DNA of 64,000 bases from contig NZ_JAAIKE010000002.1 in assembly GCF_010915705.1 (NCBI RefSeq), positions 248,001 to 312,000 on the forward strand, written 5' to 3'. Source of the DNA: Pseudotabrizicola algicola (GTDB lineage: Bacteria; Pseudomonadota; Alphaproteobacteria; Rhodobacterales; Rhodobacteraceae). The position numbers and the translations under genes were made by a program. A model generated the notes under the pieces. The model had not been told where the DNA came from and made no database searches. It worked only from the letters and a program-made list of their open reading frames with translations. The stretch's first letter is position 1. The number at the start of each line of letters is the position of its first letter. Of this stretch, positions 52,733-60,738 are shown piece after piece.

Positions 52733-53890
52733 TCAGGCCGCTTGCGCTTGCGCCGCGATCTCGGCCTCGAAGGCATGGGCGATCCACGGCATCAGCGCGG
52801 CCACGTCCGAGGTTTCCACCGTCGATCCGCACCAGATGCGCAGGCCCGCCGGCGCATCGCGATAAGCGCCGATGTCATAGGCGACGCCCGCCTTTTCCAG
52901 CCGTTTGGCAACCGCCTTGGCAAAAGACTCGCCATCGACGATCCGCGCATCGGCGAACTTGAGGCACACGCTGGTGGTCGAGGCAATCTCGGGCGTCTCG
53001 GCCAGATTCTGCAGCCACGGGTTTGCCGCGCAGAAATCCCAGACAACCTGCGCATTGGCCTTGGCCCGCGCCACCAGCCCTTGCAGCCCGCCCACCGACT
53101 TGGCCCATTTCAGCGCGACCAGATAATCCTCCACCGCCATCATCGACGGGGTGTTGATCGTCTCGCCGGTGAAAATCCCCTCGATCAGCTTGCCCTTGGC
53201 GGTCAGGCGGAAGATCTTCGGCAGCGGCCATGCGGGGGTATAGGTTTCAAGCCGTTCTACCGCCCGCGGGCTCAGGATCAGCACGCCATGCGCGCCCTCG
53301 CCGCCCAGCACCTTCTGCCAGGAGAAGGTCACCACATCCAGCTTGGCCCAGTCCATCTCCATCGCAAAGGCGGCAGAGGTCGCATCGCAAATGGTCAGGC
53401 CCTTGCGGTCGGCCGGAATGGCCCCGGCATCGGGCAGGCGGCAGCCGCTGGTGGTGCCGTTCCAGGTGAACACCACGTCGCTGTCGAAATCGACGGTCGA
53501 GAAATCCACGATCTGCCCGTAGGGCGCTTTCTTGACCTTGGCATCCAGCTTCAGCTGCTTGACCACATCGGTCACCCAGCCTTCGCCAAAGCTTTCCCAG
53601 GCCAGCATTTCCACCGGGCGCGCACCCAGAAGCGACCACATCGCCATCTCGACCGCGCCGGTGTCGGAACCGGGGACGATGCCGATGCGGTAATCGGCAG
53701 GCACGCCGAGAATCTCGCGGGTCAGGTCGATCGCCTCTTTCAGCTTGGCCTTGCCGACGGCGGCACGGTGCGAGCGGCCCAGAGGCGCGTCAGCAAGCAT
53801 ATCGAGCGAAAAACCGGGGATCTTGGCACAGGGGCCGGAAGAAAAGCGCGGGTTTGCCGGGCGCGCAGCCGGGGCGATCAGATCAGCCAT
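52733..53890 (-). CDS. serC: Phosphoserine aminotransferase
   Basis: This PLP enzyme turns 3-phosphohydroxypyruvate into phosphoserine. The 385 residues have [13 protein letters not shown] at the start, the phosphate-site [13 protein letters not shown], the PLP Asp in [15 protein letters not shown], and the PLP lysine in [16 protein letters not shown]. It is the long alphaproteobacterial form. The ATG at 53890 follows a hairpin-bearing leader; upstream in-frame sequence is not conserved. Transcribed divergently from serB. Confidence 0.96.
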   Translation of the reverse strand: MADLIAPAARPANPRFSSGPCAKIPGFSLDMLADAPLGRSHRAAVGKAKLKEAIDLTREILGVPADYRIGIVPGSDTGAVEMAMWSLLGARPVEMLAWESFGEGWVTDVVKQLKLDAKVKKAPYGQIVDFSTVDFDSDVVFTWNGTTSGCRLPDAGAIPADRKGLTICDATSAAFAMEMDWAKLDVVTFSWQKVLGGEGAHGVLILSPRAVERLETYTPAWPLPKIFRLTAKGKLIEGIFTGETINTPSMMAVEDYLVALKWAKSVGGLQGLVARAKANAQVVWDFCAANPWLQNLAETPEIASTTSVCLKFADARIVDGESFAKAVAKRLEKAGVAYDIGAYRDAPAGLRIWCGSTVETSDVAALMPWIAHAFEAEIAAQAQAA

Positions 53891-53940
53891 GGTATCCTCA
53901 CAGATAAATGCCCTTCGTTGGGGAAGGGTGTCCCACTGAC
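53891..53940 (-). promoter_or_regulatory. serC leader with hairpin, possible serC RNA motif
   Basis: Just upstream of the serC ATG the minus strand reads GTGGGACA, then a six-base stem CCCTTC/GAAGGG with loop CCCAAC (53911-53928), then CATTTATCTGTGAGGATACC and the ATG. A conserved RNA element upstream of serC is described in Alphaproteobacteria (the serC motif); the position and single stem here agree, but I cannot align it to the model from memory. There is no T-tract. Confidence 0.5.
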
Positions 53941-54039
53941 GCGCATACAGGGCGGCACACTCTGGCACAAGGGGGAAAATCGTCGTAAAGCGGCGCATCG
54001 GCGCGCGAAAGCGACGCGCCGCCTGCCAAAGGATCGTCC

Positions 54040-54915
54040 ATGTTCATCGCCACCCTCCTGACCAATCCCGAAACCCCGGTGCTGGACCGCGCCACGGTGG
54101 AATCCCTGCGCAATGCCTGGGGCGGGGGCGATGCGCATTGGCTCGATCCGGGCGTCGCCGCCGAATTCCCGCTCGAATCCCTGCCCGCGAATCTCTGGGA
54201 GGTCTGGGCCGGCCTGCAACCCCTGCGGGTCGATCTGGCGGTGCAACCTGCCGCCAACCGCCGCAAACGCCTGCTCATCGCCGATATGGACAGCACGATG
54301 ATCCAGCAGGAATGCATCGACGAGCTGGCCGACGAGGCGGGGGTGGGCGCCTATGTGGCGGGCATCACTGCGCGGGCGATGAATGGCGAGCTGGATTTCG
54401 AATCCGCCTTGCGCGAAAGGGTGGGCCTGCTGAAAGACCTGCCCGAAGCCACCATCGCCCGCGTGATCCGCGACCGCATCACCCTGATGCCGGGGGGCCG
54501 CGCCCTTCTGGCGACCATGCGGGCCAACGGGGCCCATGCGGCGCTGGTGTCGGGCGGCTTCACCGCCTTTACCGCCAGCATCGCGCAAACCCTCGGCTTT
54601 GACGAACACCGCGCCAACACGCTTCTGGTGGCGGATGGCAAGCTGACAGGGCAAGTAGCCGAGCCGATCCTTGGCAAGCAGGCCAAGCTTGATGCCCTGC
54701 TCGCCATCACCGCCCGCCTCGGCCTGACGCCCGAAGACGCCATTGCGGTTGGCGACGGGGCCAATGATCTTGCCATGCTCAACCGGGCGGGCGCGGGCGT
54801 CGCGCTGCACGCCAAACCTGCCGTGGCAGCGCAATGCAGCCTGCGCGTGAACCACGGCGATCTGACCGCGCTGCTCTACCTGCAGGGCTACACGCGCGAG
54901 GAGTTTGTGGCATGA
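54040..54915 (+). CDS. serB: Phosphoserine phosphatase
   Basis: This HAD-type enzyme completes serine synthesis. The 291 residues begin with an ACT-like domain. The phosphatase core has [20 protein letters not shown] (nucleophile Asp in DMDST), [13 protein letters not shown] (motif II), the Lys in [12 protein letters not shown], and [14 protein letters not shown] (motif IV). It is divergent from serC-serA, so all three steps from 3-phosphoglycerate to serine lie at one locus. Confidence 0.96.
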   Translation: MFIATLLTNPETPVLDRATVESLRNAWGGGDAHWLDPGVAAEFPLESLPANLWEVWAGLQPLRVDLAVQPAANRRKRLLIADMDSTMIQQECIDELADEAGVGAYVAGITARAMNGELDFESALRERVGLLKDLPEATIARVIRDRITLMPGGRALLATMRANGAHAALVSGGFTAFTASIAQTLGFDEHRANTLLVADGKLTGQVAEPILGKQAKLDALLAITARLGLTPEDAIAVGDGANDLAMLNRAGAGVALHAKPAVAAQCSLRVNHGDLTALLYLQGYTREEFVA

Positions 54916-55382
54916 TGACCCGCCCCGCCACCCCCGCCGATGCGGGCGCGATGGCCGATCTGCTGAACCGCATCATCGCCATCGGCGGCACCACCGCGCA
55001 TGAAACCCCGAAAAGCGCCGAAACCGTGCGGCGCGATTATATCGACGGGCCAGCCACCCTCACCTGTGTCGTGGCCGAAAGCGGGGGCCGGATCATCGGC
55101 TGGCAGGCCGTCGGCTGGCATGGTGCCGAGGCGCATATCGGCAGTTTCGTCGACCCCGACGTGCAGGCCAAAGGCACCGGCGCGCAGATGTTCGCCCTGA
55201 CCCGAAGCCTCTGCCGCGAGAGGGGCCTCACCGAGATCTTCGCCACCATCCGCGCCGACAACACCCCCGGTCTGGCCTATTACGCCCGCCTCGGCTTTGC
55301 CGATATCGGCGCGGAACCGGATTATGCCCTGTCCACCGGACAAGTGGTCGGGCGCATCCACCGCAAGCTCAGCCTGCGCTGA
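54912..55382 (+). CDS. GNAT family N-acetyltransferase
   Basis: This 156-residue acetyltransferase resembles phosphinothricin/methionine-sulfone acetyltransferase-type GNATs. It starts TRPATPADAGAMADLLNRII; the acetyl-CoA loop is FVDPDVQAKGTGAQMFALT, followed by IRADNTPGLAYYARLGF. It overlaps serB by ATGA. Its stop lies inside the end of the convergent alpha-glucosidase gene (14-base overlap). The substrate is unknown. Confidence 0.87.
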   Translation: MMTRPATPADAGAMADLLNRIIAIGGTTAHETPKSAETVRRDYIDGPATLTCVVAESGGRIIGWQAVGWHGAEAHIGSFVDPDVQAKGTGAQMFALTRSLCRERGLTEIFATIRADNTPGLAYYARLGFADIGAEPDYALSTGQVVGRIHRKLSLR

Positions 55383-56976
55383 GCAGCAACTCCGCCTCGC
55401 CCGCCACAAAGGCAAAGCCGTTCGGCCCCAGCGTCAGCCGCCCCGCCTCCAGATGCGCGGCATGGCAGGGCGCGCCTGCGGCCAACTGCCCCGCCGCCTG
55501 CACCACCACCGGACGCGGTGACAGGTTGAACACGCAGGCCAGCCCCTCGCCCCGCGCAAAGCCCAGCACAGGTTCGGGCAGGTTGAAGAACCGCGTCCGC
55601 CCAAGCCGCAGGGCCGGCGTCGCGCGCCGGTAGGCCAGCATCTCGCGGTAGAACTCCAGCACCGACCCCGGCACCCCGTCCTGATCCGCCACATTCCGCG
55701 CCAGTTGCGGTGCCTTCACCGGCAACCACGGCTTCACCTCGGAAAACCCGCCATGCGCCGAGCGGTCCCAGACCATCGGCGTGCGGCAGCCGTCGCGGCC
55801 CTTGTAATCGGGCCAGAAGCGTATCCCCGGCGGGTCGGTCAGTTCTTCGAACAGCACATCGGTTTCGGTCTGCCCCACCTCCTCGCCCTGGTAAAGGCAG
55901 ACCGAGCCTTCGAAGGACAGCAGAAGCGCCGCAGCCTGCTTTGCCACCGCATCCGCCGCGCCGTGATCGGCCCAGCGCGTCGCGTGGCGGATCACGTCAT
56001 GGTTGGAAAAGGCCCACATCGGCCAGCCCTCGGGCGCGCCCTGAAAGAAACCTTCGATCTTCTCGCGGAAATGCCCTGCGGTAAACTCCGGCCCCAGCAT
56101 GTCAAAACTGTAGGCCATGTGCAGCCGCCCCGGCTGGGTATATTCGGCCATGATCGCCACATTGCGCCATGCCGCATCGCCCACCTCGCCCACCATCGTG
56201 CGGCCTTCGTATTCATCCGTCAGCGCCCGCAACCGCTCCAGCCAGCCGATGTTCTCGGGGCGCGACTTGGAAAACAGGTGATCCTGCATGTCATAGGGGT
56301 TGACGGGCGGGCGGTTGTCACGGCCCGGCATCGGACCGTTGGGCCGCAACTGATCGTCATGGAAATAATAGTTCACCGTATCCAGCCGGAACCCGTCCAC
56401 CCCCCGCTCCAGCCAGAACCGCAACACCTCCAGCGCCCAATCCTGAACCGCAGGGTTGTGGAAGTTGAAATCCGGCTGGCTCGGCAGAAAGTTGTGCAGG
56501 TAGTACTGCCGCCGCCGCGAGTCCCACTCCCACGCAGACCCGCCGAACACCGACAGCCAGTTGTTCGGCGGGCTGCCATCGGGCTTGGCATCGGCCCAGA
56601 CATACCAGTCGGCGCGCGGGTTATCCCGGCTCATCCGGCTTTCGCGGAAAAACGGGTGCTGATCCGAGGAATGCGAAATCACCTGATCGATGATGACCTT
56701 AAGCCCAAGCTCATGCGCCCGCGCCACCATCGCATCAAACCCCGCCAGATCGCCGAACAGCGGGTCCACATCGGTGTAATCCGACACGTCATAGCCCATA
56801 TCGGCCATCGGGCTTTTGAAGATCGGCGACAGCCAGACCGCATCCACCCCCAAGGCGGCCAGATGCGGCAACCGCGCGGTGATCCCGGCCAGATCGCCGA
56901 TTCCGTCGCCGTTGGAATCCTGAAAGGACCTCGGATAAACCTGATAGGTCACCGACCCACGCCACCATTCCGCCAT
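55369..56976 (-). CDS. GH13 alpha-glucosidase
   Basis: This is a 535-residue glycoside hydrolase family 13 enzyme that cleaves terminal alpha-glucose from small sugars, probably in the cytoplasm (no signal peptide). Region I is VIIDQVISHSSDQHPFF, the nucleophile Asp is in VDGFRLDTVNYYFHD, the acid/base Glu in MVGEVGDAAW, and region IV is WAFSNHDVIRH. It starts WWRGSVTYQVYPRSFQDSNG. The ATG at 56976 is more likely than a GTG at 57003. A LacI-type operator lies just upstream. The typical aglEFGK transport genes are not beside it. Confidence 0.92.
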   Translation of the reverse strand: MAEWWRGSVTYQVYPRSFQDSNGDGIGDLAGITARLPHLAALGVDAVWLSPIFKSPMADMGYDVSDYTDVDPLFGDLAGFDAMVARAHELGLKVIIDQVISHSSDQHPFFRESRMSRDNPRADWYVWADAKPDGSPPNNWLSVFGGSAWEWDSRRRQYYLHNFLPSQPDFNFHNPAVQDWALEVLRFWLERGVDGFRLDTVNYYFHDDQLRPNGPMPGRDNRPPVNPYDMQDHLFSKSRPENIGWLERLRALTDEYEGRTMVGEVGDAAWRNVAIMAEYTQPGRLHMAYSFDMLGPEFTAGHFREKIEGFFQGAPEGWPMWAFSNHDVIRHATRWADHGAADAVAKQAAALLLSFEGSVCLYQGEEVGQTETDVLFEELTDPPGIRFWPDYKGRDGCRTPMVWDRSAHGGFSEVKPWLPVKAPQLARNVADQDGVPGSVLEFYREMLAYRRATPALRLGRTRFFNLPEPVLGFARGEGLACVFNLSPRPVVVQAAGQLAAGAPCHAAHLEAGRLTLGPNGFAFVAGEAELLLSAG

Positions 56977-57003
56977 TGCCGCACCCCACACGCTTTTCGC
57001 CAC

Positions 57004-57017
57004 TCAAACCGTTTTGA
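57004..57017. promoter_or_regulatory. LacI-family operator-like palindrome
   Basis: TCAAACCGTTTTGA is an imperfect palindrome (12 of 14 positions) with a central CG, the shape bound by LacI-family sugar repressors. It is 28-41 bases upstream of the alpha-glucosidase ATG and also precedes zapE on the other strand. AglR-type repressors control alpha-glucoside genes in related bacteria. No lacI-type gene is in the window. Confidence 0.45.
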
Positions 57018-57090
57018 ATCGGGCCTTCAAGCCGGAATCGGCACAATCGCCCTGTTGCCCGCGCCCGGCATACAGATGTATACCAACCCC

Positions 57091-58173
57091 ATGCGCCAGA
57101 CCCTGACCCAGATCTACGACGCCCGCATCGCGGCAGGCACCCTGCGGCCCGATCCGGCGCAGCATGCGGTGCTGCCGGAACTGGAATCGCTGCGCATCTG
57201 GCTCGAACAGAACGCCACCCGCCGCACCGGCCTGTTTGCGGGGCTCTTCGCCAAACCGCTGACACCGCCTCGCGGCCTCTACCTCTGGGGCGGGGTCGGG
57301 CGCGGCAAATCCATGCTGATGGACCTCTTCACCGACGCGACCGAGATCGCCCAGAAACGCCGCGTGCACTTCCACGCCTTCATGCAGGAAGTCCACCACG
57401 GCATCCACGCCGCGCGGCAAAGGGGCGTCGAAGACCCCATCGCACCGGTGGCCGAGGCAATCGTCAAAGGCACCCGCCTGCTCGCCTTCGATGAAATGCA
57501 GATCACCGACATCACCGACGCGATGATCGTGGGCCGCCTGTTTGAAAAACTGTTTGCCGCAGGGGTGGTCATCGTCACCACCTCCAACCGCGTGCCGGAA
57601 GACCTCTATCTCAACGGCCTCAACCGCGCGCTGTTCCTGCCCTTCATCGCCCTTCTGCGCGAAAAGATGATCGTGCATGAACTGGAAAGCCCGAATGACT
57701 ACCGTCAGCACCGGCTTGCTGGCGCGCAGGTCTATTTCCACCCCGCCGGCAAGGCCCGCGCGCAGATCGATGCCATCTGGGCCGACCTCACCGGCGGCGG
57801 CATTGGCCAGCCGCTGAAATTGCCGGTCAACGGCCGCACGGTGGAACTGCCCCGCTTTGCCAACGGCATCGGCCGCGCCACGTTCTGGGAGCTTTGCGCC
57901 CGCCCCCTCGGCGCCGCCGATTTCCTCGCCATCGCCGACGCCGTCCGCGTCCTGATCGTCGAGGACATCCCCCAGCTTTCCGCCAGCAATTACAACGAGG
58001 CCAAGCGCTTCGTCCTGCTGATCGACGCGCTTTACGAGGCAAAGGTGCGCCTCATCTGCTCGGCGGCAGATGAACCCGAACGCCTCTACACCGAAGGCAC
58101 CGGCAGCTTCGAATTCGAACGCACCGCCAGCAGGTTGCGGGAAATGCAGGGCGCAGGTTGGGGGCAAGGGTAA
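57091..58173 (+). CDS. zapE: Cell division protein ZapE (AFG1-like ATPase)
   Basis: This is an AAA-type ATPase of about 360 residues, which in E. coli destabilises FtsZ rings under stress. Walker A is GGVGRGKSMLMDLF and Walker B LLAFDEMQITDITDAM, followed by TTSNRVPEDLYLNGLNR. The start could be 57091 or the ATG at 57076 (five residues longer); neither has a clear ribosome site. The open frame upstream of 57076 is a shadow of the alpha-glucosidase. Confidence 0.92.
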   Translation: MRQTLTQIYDARIAAGTLRPDPAQHAVLPELESLRIWLEQNATRRTGLFAGLFAKPLTPPRGLYLWGGVGRGKSMLMDLFTDATEIAQKRRVHFHAFMQEVHHGIHAARQRGVEDPIAPVAEAIVKGTRLLAFDEMQITDITDAMIVGRLFEKLFAAGVVIVTTSNRVPEDLYLNGLNRALFLPFIALLREKMIVHELESPNDYRQHRLAGAQVYFHPAGKARAQIDAIWADLTGGGIGQPLKLPVNGRTVELPRFANGIGRATFWELCARPLGAADFLAIADAVRVLIVEDIPQLSASNYNEAKRFVLLIDALYEAKVRLICSAADEPERLYTEGTGSFEFERTASRLREMQGAGWGQG

Positions 58174-58242
58174 TTCTGCCTTGCCACCTGCACGCGATCC
58201 GTCAAGGGTAGGACAACCCTTCGCGCGCATGGACCCTTCTGC

Positions 58243-59118
58243 ATGAAACCACAAGACAACCGGGCGTGGCTTTTGCTGCTGCCAGCCTCGGCCCTGATGG
58301 CCTTTGTCGGACTCGTTCCTCTGGTCACGGTGCTGAATTTTTCCTTCCATGACATCTTCATGCTCGATTCCATGCACTGGGTCGGCGCGGAATGGTATGA
58401 AAGCATCATCACCTCGCCCGCCTTCCACGCCAGCCTTGCCCGCAGCCTTCTGTTCTCGGCGCTGGCCTTGGGCGTGCAACTGCCGCTCGGCATCGCGGTG
58501 GCGCTGATGCTGCTGCGCGCGGGGCGGCTTGGCCGGCTCATGCTCCTGCTGGTCGCGGTGCCGCTGGTGGTGCCGTGGAACATGATCCCCATCATGTGGC
58601 TGTCACTGGTCAACCCCGACACCGGACTGGCGGGGCAGGCGATGCGGGCCCTCGGCATCGCCTTCGATTACAAGTTCACCGCGTGGCACACTTGGGCGCT
58701 GCTTGTCGTGATGGACACATGGCACTGGCTGGGTCTGGTGGTGATCCTTGCCTATGCCGGCCTGTCGGGCATCCCCCCCGCCTATCATCAGGCCGCCGCG
58801 ATCGACGGGGCCTCGCGCTGGCAGCGGTTCCGCTTCATCGAACTGCCCCGCATCATGGGGGCGCTGTTCATCGTCATCCTGCTGCGCTTCGTCGACAGCT
58901 TCATGATCTACACCGAGGCATTTGCCATCAACGCAGGCGGTCCGAACGGGGCCACCACCTTCCTTTCCCTCGCCTTGGGAGAGGAGATCAAGGGCTTCAG
59001 CTACGGCTCGGCCGCCGCCCATGCGATGGTGTATTTCCTCATCGTCGTCGCCGTGGTGCGCGTCTTTGTCACCGCGACGGACCAGCGCAAACGCAGCGCG
59101 GAAAGGGGCATGGCATGA
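58243..59118 (+). CDS. ABC sugar/polyol transporter permease, MalF/GlpP-like
   Basis: This is a 291-residue inner-membrane subunit with six hydrophobic segments. The EAA loop that contacts the ATPase is AYHQAAAIDGASRWQRFRF. LLRFVDSFMIYTEAFAINAG resembles GlpP of the rhizobial glycerol importer. The second permease gene overlaps it (ATGA). No solute-binding protein or ATPase gene lies in the window, so the partners must be elsewhere or the operon has been broken. The substrate is not fixed. Confidence 0.88.
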   Translation: MKPQDNRAWLLLLPASALMAFVGLVPLVTVLNFSFHDIFMLDSMHWVGAEWYESIITSPAFHASLARSLLFSALALGVQLPLGIAVALMLLRAGRLGRLMLLLVAVPLVVPWNMIPIMWLSLVNPDTGLAGQAMRALGIAFDYKFTAWHTWALLVVMDTWHWLGLVVILAYAGLSGIPPAYHQAAAIDGASRWQRFRFIELPRIMGALFIVILLRFVDSFMIYTEAFAINAGGPNGATTFLSLALGEEIKGFSYGSAAAHAMVYFLIVVAVVRVFVTATDQRKRSAERGMA

Positions 59119-59906
59119 TCCGGCGCATCCCGACGGCTCTGGCGCTTGTCGCGCTGGCAGGCTTCATCCTGTTGCCGCTGGCGCAGACCATCCTGCTCAG
59201 CTTCACGGCCACCCTGCCGCATGACGGCGTGACAGAGGGCGAGATCAGCCTGATCAACTACCGCAACATCTTTGCCTCGCCCGCGCTGGTCGACTCGCTG
59301 CGCAATTCGCTGGTATATGTGCTGCTGAATGTAGCGCTCTGCCTGATCGCGGGCCTGCCCGCCGCCTATGCCTTCGCGCGCTACCGCTTTGTCGGCGACC
59401 GGCATTTCCTGTTCCTGATGCTGGCCTTCCGCGTCACGCCGCCCGTCGTGCTGTCGCTGCCCATCTTCATCCTCTTCGCCCAGTTCGGGCTGGTGAATTC
59501 CCCCGTCGGCATCGCGCTGGTGCATTGCCTGTTCAACCTGCCCATCGCGATCTGGATTCTGGAAAGCTTCATCGCCGCCGTCCCGCGCGAGTTTGACGAG
59601 ACCGCCTTTCTCGATGGCCACAGCCTGCCCGGCTTTTTCCTGCGCCACCTGATCCCCGCCATCGCCCCCGGCATCGGGGTCGCCGCCTTCTTCTGCTTCG
59701 TGTTCTCATGGGTCGAGGTGGTCTTCGCCCGCATCCTCACCGTGACCGATGGCAAACCGATCACCATGGCGATCAACGCGCTCTTCACCTTCCAGACCGA
59801 CTTCGGGCTGGTGATGGCGATGACCATCTTCTCCCTGCTGCCGGGCCTTGCGATGATCTGGTTCGTGCGCAACCACATCGCCCGCGGCTTCGTCATCAGG
59901 ACCTGA
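59115..59906 (+). CDS. ABC sugar/polyol transporter permease, MalG/GlpQ-like
   Basis: This is the second permease, 263 residues, with about six hydrophobic segments. Its EAA loop is REFDETAFLDGHSLPGFFLR. Stretches LPAAYAFARYRFVGDRH, LVHCLFNLPIAIWILESF and IWFVRNHIARGFVI match the GlpQ group of glycerol and polyol permeases. It ends the unit; 134 bases later the chemotaxis operon starts. Confidence 0.88.
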   Translation: MIRRIPTALALVALAGFILLPLAQTILLSFTATLPHDGVTEGEISLINYRNIFASPALVDSLRNSLVYVLLNVALCLIAGLPAAYAFARYRFVGDRHFLFLMLAFRVTPPVVLSLPIFILFAQFGLVNSPVGIALVHCLFNLPIAIWILESFIAAVPREFDETAFLDGHSLPGFFLRHLIPAIAPGIGVAAFFCFVFSWVEVVFARILTVTDGKPITMAINALFTFQTDFGLVMAMTIFSLLPGLAMIWFVRNHIARGFVIRT

Positions 59907-60040
59907 CCTCCGCCCATAGCCCCCGATTGCCGCCACCCGCCGCGCAGATGCAGCCGTCGGCGCTAAACAAAGGCAACGCACCGCCGTTCTAGAAAGCTGA
60001 CATGCCGCATCGTCAGTTCTTCCAGAAAGGCGCGCGAGGA

Positions 60041-60322
60041 ATGGCCCAAACGACAATAGACCTAAGCGGCGCGCAGCGTGCCGCAGATGCCGCGGCTCTC
60101 AGGGCCACGCTCGCCGATGCGCTTGCGGGCGGCGATGTGCAGATCACAACCGCCGGACTGGCCTCCATCGACAGCGCCATCGTGCAGGTTTTGCTCTCCG
60201 CCTTCTGCACCGCCCGGAAAACGGAACACATCTTGCAGATAGACACCCCAGAGGCGGGTGCGCTGGCAAACCTTCTGGACCGGCTGGCGCTGCGCACGGT
60301 TTTCGGGTCGCCACCGGCCTGA
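60041..60322 (+). CDS. STAS-domain protein of chemotaxis operon
   Basis: This small protein, about 93 residues, is a STAS domain (TIDLSGAQRAADAAAL, ASIDSAIVQVLLSAFCTA). The position of the usual Ser pair reads DSA, so one Ser remains. It heads the che operon 49 bases before cheY, an arrangement seen in several alphaproteobacterial chemotaxis clusters, where its role is unclear. An upstream ATG (60002) would add 13 residues; 60041 has GAGGA close to it. Confidence 0.75.
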   Translation: MAQTTIDLSGAQRAADAAALRATLADALAGGDVQITTAGLASIDSAIVQVLLSAFCTARKTEHILQIDTPEAGALANLLDRLALRTVFGSPPA

Positions 60323-60371
60323 CGAATACTGCCCGGTTTCAACGTGCAGGTAGCTTAGGAAAGAAACTTGA

Positions 60372-60737
60372 ATGTCGAAGACAGTGCTTACGATCGATGA
60401 CTCGCCCTCGATCCGCCGGATGATCGTCATGACCCTCGAAGAAGCAGGGTATAAGGTCATCGAAGCGGTCGATGGCCAGGACGGGCTGAACAAAGCGCTC
60501 GCCAATCCCGTCGATGCCGTCATCACCGACCAGAACATGCCCAACCTCGACGGTCTGGGCTTCATCCGCGCCCTGCGCCAGCACCCCAGCGGCAAGGGCG
60601 TTCCCATCGTGGTCTTGTCCACCGATTCCGAAGATACGCTCAAGACGCAGGCCCGTGAGGCCGGAGCCTTGGGCTGGATGGTCAAGCCCTTCACCCAAGA
60701 CAAACTTCTGGCCGTCATCAGGAAAGTGCTGGGCTGA
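60372..60737 (+). CDS. cheY: Chemotaxis response regulator CheY
   Basis: This 121-residue single receiver domain is the diffusible signal to the flagellar motor or to a phosphate sink. The acidic pocket is TIDDSPSIRRM, the phospho-Asp in AVITDQNMPNLDGL, the switch Ser/Thr in VVLSTDSEDT, and the Lys in WMVKPFTQ. It lies one base before cheA. Confidence 0.94.
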   Translation: MSKTVLTIDDSPSIRRMIVMTLEEAGYKVIEAVDGQDGLNKALANPVDAVITDQNMPNLDGLGFIRALRQHPSGKGVPIVVLSTDSEDTLKTQAREAGALGWMVKPFTQDKLLAVIRKVLG

Positions 60738-60738
60738 T

